In this document: in pieces, positions 1 through 9,021 of the stretch
Numbering within the stretch: position 1 is the stretch's first letter
Layout: every line of letters begins with the position of its first letter
The notes under the pieces: model-generated
Databases searched by the model: none
What the model was told of the DNA's origin: nothing
What the model saw: only the letters and a program-made list of their open reading frames with translations
Translations under genes and position numbers: made by a program
Assembly (NCBI RefSeq): GCF_013204825.1
Contig: NZ_JABMKV010000002.1
Location: forward strand, 868,001 to 932,000
Source: Pedobacter boryungensis
GTDB taxonomy: Bacteria; Bacteroidota; Bacteroidia; Sphingobacteriales; Sphingobacteriaceae
Length of the DNA: 64,000 nucleotides
Direction: 5' to 3'

Positions 1-1771
1 TAGGTAAAAGACCATAATTTTTATTGAATTGATCAGAAAATCTGATTTTATTTGTTTTGATATCTAATTCATAAGAGCCGAATCTTCCGGCTTCTAATGC
101 TATTTCTAATCGCTGATTTATCCTTATGAGTTCTTCTTTAGCATTTCGTTGTTGGGTAATGTCCATAACAGTACCCAACATCCTAAGTGCTTTGCCATCT
201 CCATCATAATAAATTTTTCCTTGAACCCTTATCCAATGAATAGATTTATCTTCCCAAATAACACGCACTTCGTAATATATCTGCCCAATATCTAAGGCTC
301 GTCTATGCGCATTTAACCTTATTTCATGGTCATCTGGATGTATAACACTTACATAACTAGCTCTTGGAACATGATGTTTATAACCAAAAATTTCATCAAA
401 ACGTTCAGATGTATTCATTTCTCCTGTACGAAGATCAAGATCAAAAGTGCCCAGTCCTGCAGCAGCAGTCGATAATCTAGCCCGTTCTTCAGCATCTTGG
501 ATTTTACGTTTGCTTTCGAGCATTTCAGTTACATCAATTGCAACAACCATAATTCTGTTAATGCTTCCATCTGCATCTTTCAGAGGTTCATAAACATAGT
601 TGATGTAAACCGTTTGCCTTTGACCATTTTTAATTAAATTAATGGGTTGTTCGTTGCCATGATGAGCAATGCCAGTTTTCATTATGTTTTTTAGGATATT
701 ATCAAATCCTAAGGTTTTAGATTCCGGTAGGGCTTCCCACAAGGTTTTTCCAGCGAAATCGCTCCTGCTTTTTCCTGCAATATTTAAATAAGCATCATTC
801 ACTAATTCTACAAAGAGTTGCTCTCCATTTAAAATAATCATTCCTACTGGAGCCTGTAAAATTAACTTACGAAAATTTTCCTCACTTTCTTTAAAAGCAT
901 TTTGAGCAGCTACTTCATCAGTAATATCTTGTAATGTTCCGTTTAAACGGTAGGCAATGTTTTGATCATTAAACAGTGCTTTTCCTTTTGCTTTTACAAG
1001 TCTCTCTTTTCCGGTTTTTGAATTGATGATGGTATATATTTCGGTATAATTACCTCCAGATGGATAATCAACAGCTTTTGAAATGGCTTCATTTACTTTT
1101 TTCCTATCACTTTCTGCAATAGAATTTAGCGCAACAGATAAGTCAATTTCCGTATCTGAAGCAATTCCAAACCAATGTCTTAATCGAGCATTACAAGTAA
1201 ATTTATTAGTAAGTGGATTATAATCCCAAGTGCCTAATTCAGCAGCATTTAAAGCAAACTCAAGTTCGTCTTTACTCTCACTTAAAGCCTTTAAACTTTT
1301 TACTTTTGGTGTACTTTCTGTACAGGTTACAAAAACTCCTGCAGATTCTCCAGTTTCATCATAAGCTGGGCTATAGCTAAAAGTCCAATAAACTTCTTCG
1401 AGTTTGCCATTGCGATGAATTGGAATTAATTGATCTTCGCTCCATGTGGCCTCTCCACCAGAAAGCACTTGATCTATTAAGGGCTTAATAACTTCCCAAA
1501 TTTCTGGCCACACTTCAATACCAGGTTTACCCATAGCTCTAGGATGTTTTCCTTCTATACCTAAGCTGGGTCGATAAGCGTCATTGTAAAAGCAAATTAA
1601 ATCTGGTCCCCAAAATAAAAACATTGGGAATTTTGAGTTTAGCAGAATACCGAGCGTAGTACGTAAACTTTGGGGCCATGTTTCAATAGGTCCAAGAGGA
1701 TTTTTAGCCCAATCTATGGAACGGATTAATGTACCACATTCTCCACCTTTGCTAATGAAACCTAAATTCAT
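1..1771 (-). CDS. Multi-PAS-domain sensor protein, C-terminus outside window
   Basis: The reading frame is open from an ATG at 1771 to the window edge, giving about 590 residues with no stop, so the C-terminal part is missing. Translation shows at least four consecutive PAS/PAC-type modules and the start of a fifth. PAC-like ends are seen as LNGTLQDITDE (about residue 280), MVVAIDVTEMLESKRK (about 410) and MLGTVMDITQQRNAKEEL (about 540). The N-terminal module (KGGECGTLIRSIDWAKNPLG, then WGPDLICFYNDAYRP) is typical of the first PAS domain of Bacteroidota multi-PAS histidine kinases. No transmembrane segment is visible, so a cytoplasmic sensor is likely. A HisKA/HATPase output beyond the edge is inferred, not seen; a diguanylate cyclase or other output is possible. 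Confidence 0.85.
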   Translation of the reverse strand, partial: MNLGFISKGGECGTLIRSIDWAKNPLGPIETWPQSLRTTLGILLNSKFPMFLFWGPDLICFYNDAYRPSLGIEGKHPRAMGKPGIEVWPEIWEVIKPLIDQVLSGGEATWSEDQLIPIHRNGKLEEVYWTFSYSPAYDETGESAGVFVTCTESTPKVKSLKALSESKDELEFALNAAELGTWDYNPLTNKFTCNARLRHWFGIASDTEIDLSVALNSIAESDRKKVNEAISKAVDYPSGGNYTEIYTIINSKTGKERLVKAKGKALFNDQNIAYRLNGTLQDITDEVAAQNAFKESEENFRKLILQAPVGMIILNGEQLFVELVNDAYLNIAGKSRSDFAGKTLWEALPESKTLGFDNILKNIMKTGIAHHGNEQPINLIKNGQRQTVYINYVYEPLKDADGSINRIMVVAIDVTEMLESKRKIQDAEERARLSTAAAGLGTFDLDLRTGEMNTSERFDEIFGYKHHVPRASYVSVIHPDDHEIRLNAHRRALDIGQIYYEVRVIWEDKSIHWIRVQGKIYYDGDGKALRMLGTVMDITQQRNAKEELIRINQRLEIALEAGRFGSYELDIKTNKIRFSDQFNKNYGLLP

Positions 1772-1874
1772 ACTTTGTCAAAAAAGTTCACTGTAAATTA
1801 AGAATTTATACCTCCAATAAACAAATTATTTATTTTTTTGTTCGATTGATTTTAAGAAACAACCTTTTAGTTTT

Positions 1875-3020
1875 TTATAAAGGAGTAATAATTTTTTGAG
1901 CAAGAATACAAGGGATTATTGCTGCTTTTTCCTTTGCGATGTAGGCTTCTTTACCTAATTTTCTTAGCATACGATAGTGAGAACTTATGGCACTTAAAAA
2001 TGTAGGACTTTCAATATAGGGTAGATTAAATTCCAAAGCAGTACTTTTAACTATTTTGCCAATAGCTGGATAATGGATATGACATATTTTTGGGAAAAGA
2101 TGGTGTTCTACCTGTCTATTTAAACCCCCAAATATAAAACCAGCAAGTTTACTATCGACTGCAAAATTAGCTGTGGTCATCATTTGATGTGCAGCCCAAG
2201 CTTCTTCTATATTTCCTTCAATATTAGGATGAGGGAAACTTGTACCTTCTACTACGTGTGCCAATTGAAAAACTAAGCCTAGCACTAAACCCTGTGCAAA
2301 TTGCATAGCTAAAAAACCAATAATAAATTGCCACCATGTAATATCTAAAACAATAAGTGGCAAAATTATAAACAAGAAATAATATAAGAATTTGAAGAAA
2401 AACAGATTAAAATATTCAATTTTTGGATGGTTTGCTACTTGACACCCAATTTTTGTTTGAAAGAATTTCTTATAATCTTTTCTGAAAACCCACGATAGCA
2501 TAGCTAAACTATATAATCCGAAAGCATACAGATGCTGATAGCGTTGTAATTTATTTACAGGTTCATTTTCGCAAAAGCGGATTAGACCTGGTGCTACATC
2601 AATGTCTTCATCATGTCCTGAAATATTGGTGTAGGTATGGTGTACAATATTATGGCAAATGCTCCAAACATAAGCGCTTGCACCAATTAAACTAAATAGA
2701 AAACTAAATGATTTATTGATGATTGGCTTATCAGAAAAAGCTTTGTGAATAGCATCATGGCAAATATTAAAGCCAACAAAAGCGCCAAACATACCTAATA
2801 AAATAGCCATGCCTAACATTATTAAGGGATTAAATCCACCTAATAAAATTAGAAAATATAACGTAATGAATGTCCCCAAAAAGAAAACAGCTTTAAACCA
2901 CATCGCTCCATTGGCATGCACACTTATTTGCTGTTCATCAAAATGTTCATCAACACGTTTACGTAAGGTGGCATAGAAGGTGGATTTGTTGGTATTCGTA
3001 AACTTGACTTTCTTTGTCAT
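1875..3020 (-). CDS. Membrane fatty acid desaturase (acyl-CoA/acyl-lipid type)
   Basis: This 381-residue protein has the three histidine boxes of the di-iron membrane desaturase family: HDAIH (88-92), HNIVHH (123-128) and QVEHH (303-307). Hydrophobic segments lie at about 43-85, 105-122 and 208-255, as expected for four membrane spans with the histidine clusters on the cytoplasmic face. The QxxHH third box and HNxxHH second box are those of the linoleoyl-CoA/delta-6-like front-end group. There is no N-terminal cytochrome b5 domain, so electrons must come from a separate donor. It probably inserts a double bond into membrane acyl chains, for example in cold adaptation. Regiospecificity cannot be read from the sequence. 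The gene stands alone, with 103 bp before the PAS sensor gene. Confidence 0.9.
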   Translation of the reverse strand: MTKKVKFTNTNKSTFYATLRKRVDEHFDEQQISVHANGAMWFKAVFFLGTFITLYFLILLGGFNPLIMLGMAILLGMFGAFVGFNICHDAIHKAFSDKPIINKSFSFLFSLIGASAYVWSICHNIVHHTYTNISGHDEDIDVAPGLIRFCENEPVNKLQRYQHLYAFGLYSLAMLSWVFRKDYKKFFQTKIGCQVANHPKIEYFNLFFFKFLYYFLFIILPLIVLDITWWQFIIGFLAMQFAQGLVLGLVFQLAHVVEGTSFPHPNIEGNIEEAWAAHQMMTTANFAVDSKLAGFIFGGLNRQVEHHLFPKICHIHYPAIGKIVKSTALEFNLPYIESPTFLSAISSHYRMLRKLGKEAYIAKEKAAIIPCILAQKIITPL

Positions 3021-3171
3021 ATTTTATGTAAAGTGTAGTATGGGCAGTTTTATAATTTTAGCTAATGTAGTTTAATTACTGAGTTATGTCACATAAATAG
3101 TAGTTTAATTTTAGCTGGTTATTCCTTATTTACGCAAATACTCAATCAAAAGATGTAATTCGAGATTTAAA

Positions 3172-3624
3172 TTATTTTATAGTAGGGGAAATCATGTGTT
3201 GAGTGGGGATATCGATTACAACAAGTGTTCCTTCGCCGAGTTGCCTTTCAATACTTATTTTAACATTATCGTAATCTATTCTATTAGATAGTGAAGTAAT
3301 TCTTTTCGCATCACACTCTTCTCTATCATTCGTTATTTCCTTCCAATTATCTTCTATATATACATTAATTGAGTCGGGATGTTCTATCAATTGAAAAATA
3401 GCATTTGTAGCTTTGGTGTGCTTTACAATATTTTGAAAAAGTTTTTGCACAAGCTGATAAAAAGCAATTTGAAAATCTTCTGAATATTTAGAAAGATCAT
3501 CAAATCCATAAATTAGATGTTCAATATAAATTTTGCCAGATGTATTAATGACTTTTATTAATTGCTCAATGCAAATAATTAAGCCATATTTACGAATAAC
3601 GACTGGCATTAATTGTTGATTCAT
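3172..3624 (-). CDS. Degenerate histidine-kinase-like ATPase domain protein
   Basis: The 150-residue product resembles only the C-terminal part of NarL-partner (HisKA_3-type) sensor kinases. An N-box-like stretch QNIVKHTKATNAIF is at about residues 84-97. It is followed by VYIEDNWKE, where a real kinase would have D-x-G-x-G. The end, RQLGEGTLVVIDIP, resembles the G2-box/terminal strand (GxGTxVxIxIP). No phosphoacceptor histidine region, sensor domain or membrane segment is present, and both glycine-rich ATP motifs are damaged. It is probably not an active kinase; it may be a protein-binding remnant or a decaying gene. It lies divergent from the GH13 gene, with 105 bp between the start codons. 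Confidence 0.6.
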   Translation of the reverse strand: MNQQLMPVVIRKYGLIICIEQLIKVINTSGKIYIEHLIYGFDDLSKYSEDFQIAFYQLVQKLFQNIVKHTKATNAIFQLIEHPDSINVYIEDNWKEITNDREECDAKRITSLSNRIDYDNVKISIERQLGEGTLVVIDIPTQHMISPTIK

Positions 3625-3700
3625 TTTACTGAATTTTTTTAAACGACTATTTAAATGAAAATTACAGTTAATTTTATAGAGCTAAATACCTAATATTAAG

Positions 3701-3708
3701 TATTTTTG
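3701..3708 (+). promoter_or_regulatory. Bacteroidota -7 promoter box upstream of GH13 gene
   Basis: TATTTTTG is a perfect match to TAnnTTTG and ends 21 nt before the ATG at 3730. No clear TTG lies about 20 nt upstream, so the -33 element is weak. The TTG inside this box could be taken for a start codon in the same frame as the downstream gene, but as promoter DNA it would lie upstream of the transcript. Confidence 0.5.
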
Positions 3709-3729
3709 AATTCAAATATAACCCATGGC

Positions 3730-5640
3730 ATGAAAAAATTGATTTTCCCATTATTGTTTGCAATAGTCGCTTTGCTTTTTAGTTGTAAAAAATCGGGAAC
3801 GTTCCCAGAACCCGATCCAATACCAACTCCACCAACCGTTCCAGTAACACCAACTTATCCTTTACCAAGTGCGGCCAAAGATGGCGTGGTATTTATCAAT
3901 GGCGGTACATCAGCAATTGTAACTTTATATGCACCTTCAAAATCATCAGTTTATTTAATTGGCGATTTTAATGATTGGCAAACTTTACCTGCCTACCAAA
4001 TGAAATTAGCACCTGATAATACAACTTGGTGGGTTCAAATTGACAACCTAAATCCGAATACAGAATACACCTATCAGTTTTTTGTAGATGGAACCTTGAA
4101 AGTAGCCGATCCTTACTGCGAGAAGGTTTTAGATCCTAACAATGATAGTTATATTTCATCAGTAACTTATCCTAATCTAAAAGCATATCCAACTGGAAAA
4201 ACAACTGGGATTGTAAGTGTTATGCAAGCTAACCAACCAACTTATACATGGAAAAATGGAAGTTTTACACGTCCAGCAAAAGATAATTTAGTAGTATATG
4301 AATTATTGATTCGCGATTTTACAACCGAACATAGTTATGCATCTACACTCCAAAAATTAGATTATTTAAAAGATCTTGGAATTAACGCAATCGAATTAAT
4401 GCCTGTAACAGAGTTTGAAGGCAATTTAAGTTGGGGCTATAATGTGTCTTATTATTTTGCGCCTGATAAATATTATGGTACCAAAACTGCGCTACAAAAC
4501 TTTATAGATGAATGTCACGGTAAAGGGATTGCTGTAATTATGGATATGGTATTAAATCATTCTTTTGGTCAATCCCCAATGGTCCAATTATATTTTGATG
4601 GGAATAAACCAACTTCAAATAGTCCGTGGTTTAATGTTGATGCGAAACATCCTTATAATGTTGGGTATGATTTTAATCACGAAAGTGCAGCGACTAAATA
4701 TTTTGTTAAAAATGTGGTTAAATTTTGGATGCAACAATATAAAATTGATGGTTTCAGATTTGATTTATCGAAAGGATTCACGCAAAATTATTCAACAAAT
4801 GATGCAGGTTTTGCTGCTTACGATGCAAGTCGAATTGCGATTTGGAAAGAATACAACAACTACATTAAAAGTATAGATCCGAATAATTTTTATGTGATTT
4901 TGGAGCATTTTGCTGATGCCAGCGAAGAAAAAGTATTAGCAGATGACGGGATGATGTTGTGGAATAATTTAAATTACAACATGAACGAAGCAACAATGGG
5001 CTGGATAGGAACTTCTGATTTTTCTTGGGCATTTTTTAATAAACATGGCTTTAGTAAGTCAGAAAATTTAGTCGATTATATAGAAAGTCATGATGAAGAG
5101 CGCTTGAACTTTAAAAATATTACCTACGGTAATGTGGTTAGTGGTTATTCTGTTAAAGATTTAACTACCGCTTTAAAGCGGGAAGAAATGGCTGCAGCAT
5201 TTTTATTTGCGATTCCAGGGCCTAAGATGATTTGGCAATTTGGCGAACTTGGATATGATATAAGCATAGATTTTAATGGTCGCACAGGTGATAAACCAAT
5301 TAAATGGGAATATTTTAATGATAGCCGTAGAAAAGCTTTATATGATGTTTACAGTAAATTCATCAAATTGAAAAAGAATAATACTATTTTTACTAGCCCA
5401 ACTTTTACCTATAGTGTTAATGGTGGAATAAAATATATCAAATTAACTAACGGTACAAATACAGTAGTGGTGGTAGGTAATTTTGATGTAACTAACCAAA
5501 CTGCAAATATTGATTTTGGGACAACAGGAACTTGGATTGATGCAACTAGCGGTTCAGCTATTAATTTAGCTAGTACTTCCTATGTTGCAACTTTGGCTCC
5601 TGGAGAATACCATATTTATAGTAAACAAGCTTTAAATTAA
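3730..5640 (+). CDS. GH13 alpha-amylase-family lipoprotein
   Basis: The 636-residue product starts with a lipoprotein signal (LLFSC, lipid-modified Cys19), followed by a Pro/Thr-rich linker. An immunoglobulin-like E-set/CBM48-type domain (VYLIGDFNDW, about 75-84) comes next, then a GH13 barrel. The four GH13 regions are intact: DMVLNH (272-277), GFRFDLS with nucleophile Asp345, EH with acid/base Glu392, and SHDEE with His454-Asp455. It should cleave or rearrange alpha-1,4/1,6-glucans at the cell envelope. I chose ATG 3730 because an in-frame TTG at 3706 lies inside a promoter box and would spoil the signal peptide. No SusC/SusD pair is adjacent, so this is not a standard starch locus. The phosphodiesterase gene follows after 6 bp, suggesting an operon. 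Confidence 0.9.
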   Translation: MKKLIFPLLFAIVALLFSCKKSGTFPEPDPIPTPPTVPVTPTYPLPSAAKDGVVFINGGTSAIVTLYAPSKSSVYLIGDFNDWQTLPAYQMKLAPDNTTWWVQIDNLNPNTEYTYQFFVDGTLKVADPYCEKVLDPNNDSYISSVTYPNLKAYPTGKTTGIVSVMQANQPTYTWKNGSFTRPAKDNLVVYELLIRDFTTEHSYASTLQKLDYLKDLGINAIELMPVTEFEGNLSWGYNVSYYFAPDKYYGTKTALQNFIDECHGKGIAVIMDMVLNHSFGQSPMVQLYFDGNKPTSNSPWFNVDAKHPYNVGYDFNHESAATKYFVKNVVKFWMQQYKIDGFRFDLSKGFTQNYSTNDAGFAAYDASRIAIWKEYNNYIKSIDPNNFYVILEHFADASEEKVLADDGMMLWNNLNYNMNEATMGWIGTSDFSWAFFNKHGFSKSENLVDYIESHDEERLNFKNITYGNVVSGYSVKDLTTALKREEMAAAFLFAIPGPKMIWQFGELGYDISIDFNGRTGDKPIKWEYFNDSRRKALYDVYSKFIKLKKNNTIFTSPTFTYSVNGGIKYIKLTNGTNTVVVVGNFDVTNQTANIDFGTTGTWIDATSGSAINLASTSYVATLAPGEYHIYSKQALN

Positions 5641-5646
5641 TTTGAA

Positions 5647-6906
5647 ATGCTCATTAAGAAGTTATTATTTGTAGTCGTACTATTTTTTTTAGGAGCATCG
5701 GCTGATGCTCAAGACACTACTCAAAAAGTAATCCTTAATAGAGTAAATGGTGTTGAACAACAGAAAAAACCATACGTAATTTTGATTTCTATCGATGCAT
5801 TTAGATGGGATTTAGCCGATAAATACAATGCTAAAAACTTAATTAAATTAAGAGAAAGTGGCGTACAGGCAGAATTTTTGAAACCTTCTTTTCCTTCTCT
5901 AACATTCCCAAACCATTATAGTATCGTAACAGGTTTGTACCCTGCACATCATGGTGTAGTAGATAATATTTTTTACGATAAAGCGAGAAACGTTATTTAC
6001 AAAAAGTCTGATAAATTAATGGCAGCTGATAGCTCATGGTATGGAGGCAAACCACTTTGGGTAATAGCAGAGCAACAAAAAATGTTAAGCGCTATTTTTT
6101 ATTGGCCAGGTTCAGAAATTTCTATGGATGGTATAAAACCAACCTATTTATATAATTATAGCGAAATTATACCAGTAGATAAACGCGTGACTGTTGTAAA
6201 AGATTGGCTGAAATTACCTGATGAAAAAAGACCACATTTCATCGCCTTATATTTCCCTCAAGTAGATCAGGCAGCACATAAATATAAACCAGATTCAGAA
6301 GAAACAAGAAAAGCAGTACAATTAGTAGACGATGCCGTTGGCAAATTAGTTGATGCTGCTAAATCGACTGGTTTAGATGTTAATTTTATCCTTGTATCAG
6401 ATCACGGAATGTCTGCAATTGATAATGTAAATACTATCCCTTTGCCTAAAGCGATAGATTTAGCGCATTTTAAAGTTACGCCTGGCAATGCGTTATTGCA
6501 TGTATTCGCAAATGATAAAGCATTTATTAAACCAACTTACAAAGCATTAAAAGTTGGGGCAAAAGACTACGATGTATATTTAAGTAAAAATATTCCTAAA
6601 ACATGGCATTACAATAAGGAGGAAGATATTTATAACAGAGTTGGTGATATTTTACTAGTCCCACATTTGCCAAAAGTATTTAATATAAATGGTGTAAAAC
6701 CAGATATTGGTCAGCATGGTTTCGATCCAGCAATAGCCGATATGCATGCAATTTTTTATGCATGGGGACCAAATTTTAAACAGAATTTAAAAATTCCTTC
6801 TTTTGAGAATGTGAACATTTATCCGCTAATTGCAAAAATTTTAGGATTAACCTATACTCAAAAAATTGATGGCAGTGCAAAGGTGTTATCACCAATTTTA
6901 AAATAA
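5647..6906 (+). CDS. Exported NPP-type nucleotide pyrophosphatase/phosphodiesterase
   Basis: This 419-residue protein has a signal peptide (residues 1 to about 21, cleavage near ASADAQ) and the metal site of the alkaline phosphatase superfamily, ectonucleotide pyrophosphatase/phosphodiesterase (NPP) branch. Asp50 lies in ISIDAFR, the nucleophile Thr86 in PSLTFPNHY, Asp207/His211 in QVDQAAH and Asp252/His253 in SDHGM; a late His is in GQHGFDP. The family hydrolyses phosphodiester or pyrophosphate bonds of nucleotides, nucleotide sugars or phospholipids in the periplasm using two zinc ions. The substrate cannot be assigned from sequence. The gene starts 6 bp after the GH13 gene and is probably co-transcribed with it. 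Confidence 0.9.
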   Translation: MLIKKLLFVVVLFFLGASADAQDTTQKVILNRVNGVEQQKKPYVILISIDAFRWDLADKYNAKNLIKLRESGVQAEFLKPSFPSLTFPNHYSIVTGLYPAHHGVVDNIFYDKARNVIYKKSDKLMAADSSWYGGKPLWVIAEQQKMLSAIFYWPGSEISMDGIKPTYLYNYSEIIPVDKRVTVVKDWLKLPDEKRPHFIALYFPQVDQAAHKYKPDSEETRKAVQLVDDAVGKLVDAAKSTGLDVNFILVSDHGMSAIDNVNTIPLPKAIDLAHFKVTPGNALLHVFANDKAFIKPTYKALKVGAKDYDVYLSKNIPKTWHYNKEEDIYNRVGDILLVPHLPKVFNINGVKPDIGQHGFDPAIADMHAIFYAWGPNFKQNLKIPSFENVNIYPLIAKILGLTYTQKIDGSAKVLSPILK

Positions 6907-6912
6907 ACATAT

Positions 6913-6985
6913 TGTCATTCAGAGCGTAGCGAAGAATCTCATTTGATAAATTCTATTATGAGATTCCTCCCAAGTCGGAATGACA
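6913..6985. repeat. REP-like intergenic palindrome (GTCATTC ... GAATGAC type)
   Basis: The outer arms TGTCATTC (6913-6920) and GAATGACA (6978-6985) and the inner arms GAATCTCAT (6934-6942) and ATGAGATTC (6958-6966) are each perfectly complementary, giving a two-step hairpin. The sequence around GAGCGTAGCGAAGAATCTC resembles a dispersed intergenic repeat I recall from many Bacteroidota genomes. No second copy is visible in this window, so its repeat status rests on prior knowledge. Confidence 0.65.
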
Positions 6986-7077
6986 GCTAGAATGCGTAAC
7001 AATTTCGTGTTCGTTGCTAATTATGGAGTTCAATTTTTGATATTTATAACCACCAACCAAACCAAACTAAAAACTCC

Positions 7078-8655
7078 ATGAAGAAATTTTTTATCTCAAC
7101 GCTTATCGCATTAAGTTTTGTGAGTTTTGCACAAGCTCAACAACGCACTCAAGGTCAAAATGGACCAAAACCAACTCCAAGCGGAACGCCAGCGGCAACT
7201 CCTGCTAAGGAAGAACCAAAAATTAATACAAATATCGTTTCAAGAACAATTGTTCCAGAAAGTTCTGTAGTCACAAATCATACGGTAAGCATTAGAGGAA
7301 AATCTGTTCCTTATAAAGCCACAACAGGCACTTTACCAGTATGGGATGAAGATGGAAAGCCAATTGCAGGGTTATTTTATACTTATTATGAACGTTCAGA
7401 TGTTCAAAATAGAGAAAGCAGACCTTTAGTTATTTCCTTTAATGGCGGCCCAGGCTCTGCTTCAGTTTGGATGCACATTGCTTATACTGGTCCTGTGGTT
7501 TTAAATATAGATGACGAAGGATATCCAGTTCAGCCTTATGGTTATAAAGACAATAGTTCTTCTATTTTAGATGTTGCAGATATTGTTTACATCGATCCAG
7601 TAAATACAGGTTATTCTCGTGCAACAAGCAAAGATGTTCCAGGCAGTAAATTCTTTGGCGTAAGAGCAGATATTAAATACTTGGCCGAATGGTTAAATAC
7701 ATTTGTAACTCGTAACAATCGTTGGGCATCACCTAAATTTTTAATCGGCGAAAGTTATGGAACTACAAGGGTTTCCGGTTTAGCATTAGAATTACAAAGT
7801 AATCAGTGGATGTACCTAAATGGTGTTATTTTAGTATCACCTACAGAATTGGGAATGGAAAGAGGAACGGTATTAGACGCCGCTTTGCGTTTGCCATATT
7901 TCGCTGCAACTGCATGGTACCACAAAAAATTACCTACCGATTTACAGAGCAAAAAGCTAACTGATATGTTGCCTGAAGTAGAAAACTTCACAGTTAATGA
8001 ACTTATTCCTGCCATAACAAAGGGTGGTTTTTTACCAACAGCGGATAAACAAAAAATTGCTACAAAAATGGCAAGATTTTCAGGAATATCTGAAAAAGTA
8101 ATTATGCAAAATAACTTAGATGTATCGACTAATTTGTTTTGGAAAGAATTATTACGCGATCAAGGATTTACCGTAGGACGGTTAGATTCGAGATATAAGG
8201 GAATTGACAAGGCTGATGCTGGTGATGGACCGGATTACAATGCAGAATTAACATCGTGGTTGCACTCATTTACACCAGCCATAAACATGTACATTCGCAA
8301 CGAACTCAATTATAAAACAGATTTAAAATATAATATGTTCGGGTCAGTTTACCCATGGGATAATACTGGCGATCGTACCGGAGAAAATTTACGTGCTGCA
8401 ATGGCGCAAAATCCGTACTTACATGTGCTAGTTCAATCTGGATATTTTGATGGTGCTTGCGATTATTTTAATGCCAAATATAATATGTGGCAAATGGACC
8501 CAAGTGGTAAATTAAAAGATAGAATGAGTTGGGAAGGTTATGAAAGTGGACACATGATGTATTTACGTAAACCAGATTTAAAAATGGGTAACGATCACAT
8601 TAGAGAGTTTATAGAAAAAGCATTGCCAAAACCTGGTGTTCCTGCCAAGTTTTAG
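7078..8655 (+). CDS. Exported S10-family serine carboxypeptidase
   Basis: The 525-residue product has a signal peptide (about 1-20, ending AQA), a Pro/Thr-rich linker to about residue 45, and an alpha/beta-hydrolase fold of peptidase family S10. The oxyanion-hole motif FNGGPGSASVW is at 121-131 and the nucleophile Ser226 is in GESYG. Asp458 (GYFDGACDY) and His492 (ESGHMMY) complete the triad. S10 enzymes remove C-terminal residues from peptides, usually at acidic pH; this one probably acts in the periplasm or outside the cell. It has a 171-bp upstream gap holding a REP-like palindrome, so it is probably transcribed separately from the NPP gene. Confidence 0.9.
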   Translation: MKKFFISTLIALSFVSFAQAQQRTQGQNGPKPTPSGTPAATPAKEEPKINTNIVSRTIVPESSVVTNHTVSIRGKSVPYKATTGTLPVWDEDGKPIAGLFYTYYERSDVQNRESRPLVISFNGGPGSASVWMHIAYTGPVVLNIDDEGYPVQPYGYKDNSSSILDVADIVYIDPVNTGYSRATSKDVPGSKFFGVRADIKYLAEWLNTFVTRNNRWASPKFLIGESYGTTRVSGLALELQSNQWMYLNGVILVSPTELGMERGTVLDAALRLPYFAATAWYHKKLPTDLQSKKLTDMLPEVENFTVNELIPAITKGGFLPTADKQKIATKMARFSGISEKVIMQNNLDVSTNLFWKELLRDQGFTVGRLDSRYKGIDKADAGDGPDYNAELTSWLHSFTPAINMYIRNELNYKTDLKYNMFGSVYPWDNTGDRTGENLRAAMAQNPYLHVLVQSGYFDGACDYFNAKYNMWQMDPSGKLKDRMSWEGYESGHMMYLRKPDLKMGNDHIREFIEKALPKPGVPAKF

Positions 8656-8664
8656 AAAAATATA

Positions 8665-8710
8665 TTTAGCCGCAGATTTACAATTTATAATCTACAAATC
8701 TGCGGCTAAA
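8665..8710. repeat. Perfect 15-bp inverted repeat downstream of S10 peptidase gene
   Basis: TTTAGCCGCAGATTT (8665-8679) and its exact complement (8696-8710) are separated by a 16-nt AT-rich loop. No T-run follows, so it is not a classical intrinsic terminator, although a 3'-end stabilising role is possible. The arm resembles a common Bacteroidota intergenic phrase. Confidence 0.65.
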
Positions 8711-8742
8711 TAATGTAAAAAATTCCTGCGATAAATAAAGTC

Positions 8743-8818
8743 AGTCCTGCTTTATGCTAACTCTTTTTTTACAAAAAAGTATACCGCTTCAATCAGGGCT
8801 AAAAACTTAAAACAGCGC
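8743..8818. repeat. Dispersed intergenic palindromic element, copy 1
   Basis: The element runs from AGTCCTGC (8743-8750) through a T7/A6 inner stem (8763-8778) to CAGGGCT (8794-8800), and then AACAGCGC (8811-8818). AGTCCTG pairs with CAGGGCT with one wobble. The same order of blocks recurs at 62250-62363, so this is a repeat within the window. Confidence 0.7.
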
Positions 8819-9003
8819 TCTTAAACCAAAAATAGCACCAAAAAGCCTGCGAAAATTAAACCCGATAGTACGAATGCCATTCTTCATGGCAGTAGGGATA
8901 GCGGGGCAACTGTAGCCATAAATTGCTGAAATTGATTTTCGCTAAAATTTTACAAGATATAGCTAAATAAAATCTGTTATATAACAAACTAAAAATAATT
9001 ACT
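8819..9003. other. Non-coding remainder before accA, no gene supported
   Basis: This 185-bp remainder of a 366-bp gap holds no convincing gene. The minus strand has a hydrophobic 19-codon frame (8821-8880, MAFVLSGLIFAGFLVLFLV) preceded by a stop, which could be a decayed membrane-gene tail or part of the adjacent repeat. Confidence 0.4.
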
Positions 9004-9011
9004 TAGTTTTG
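9004..9011 (+). promoter_or_regulatory. -7 promoter box of accA
   Basis: TAGTTTTG matches TAnnTTTG exactly and lies only 10 nt before the accA ATG at 9022, so the 5' leader should be just a few nucleotides. The bases after it (TAACCC) resemble those after the ribosomal promoters in this window. No clear -33 TTG is seen. Confidence 0.55.
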
Positions 9012-9021
9012 TAACCCGCTT

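Noticed and set aside
3706-3729. TTG start adding eight residues to the GH13 protein
   Set aside because: The TTG is inside a perfect -7 promoter box and an ATG follows directly with a clean lipoprotein signal.
4565-4876. 103-residue frame inside the GH13 gene
   Set aside because: Out of frame with an intact, conserved enzyme; no family match and no plausible start signal.
8821-8880. Hydrophobic 19-codon frame on the minus strand
   Set aside because: Too short, with a stop close upstream and no evidence of translation; could be part of a repeat.
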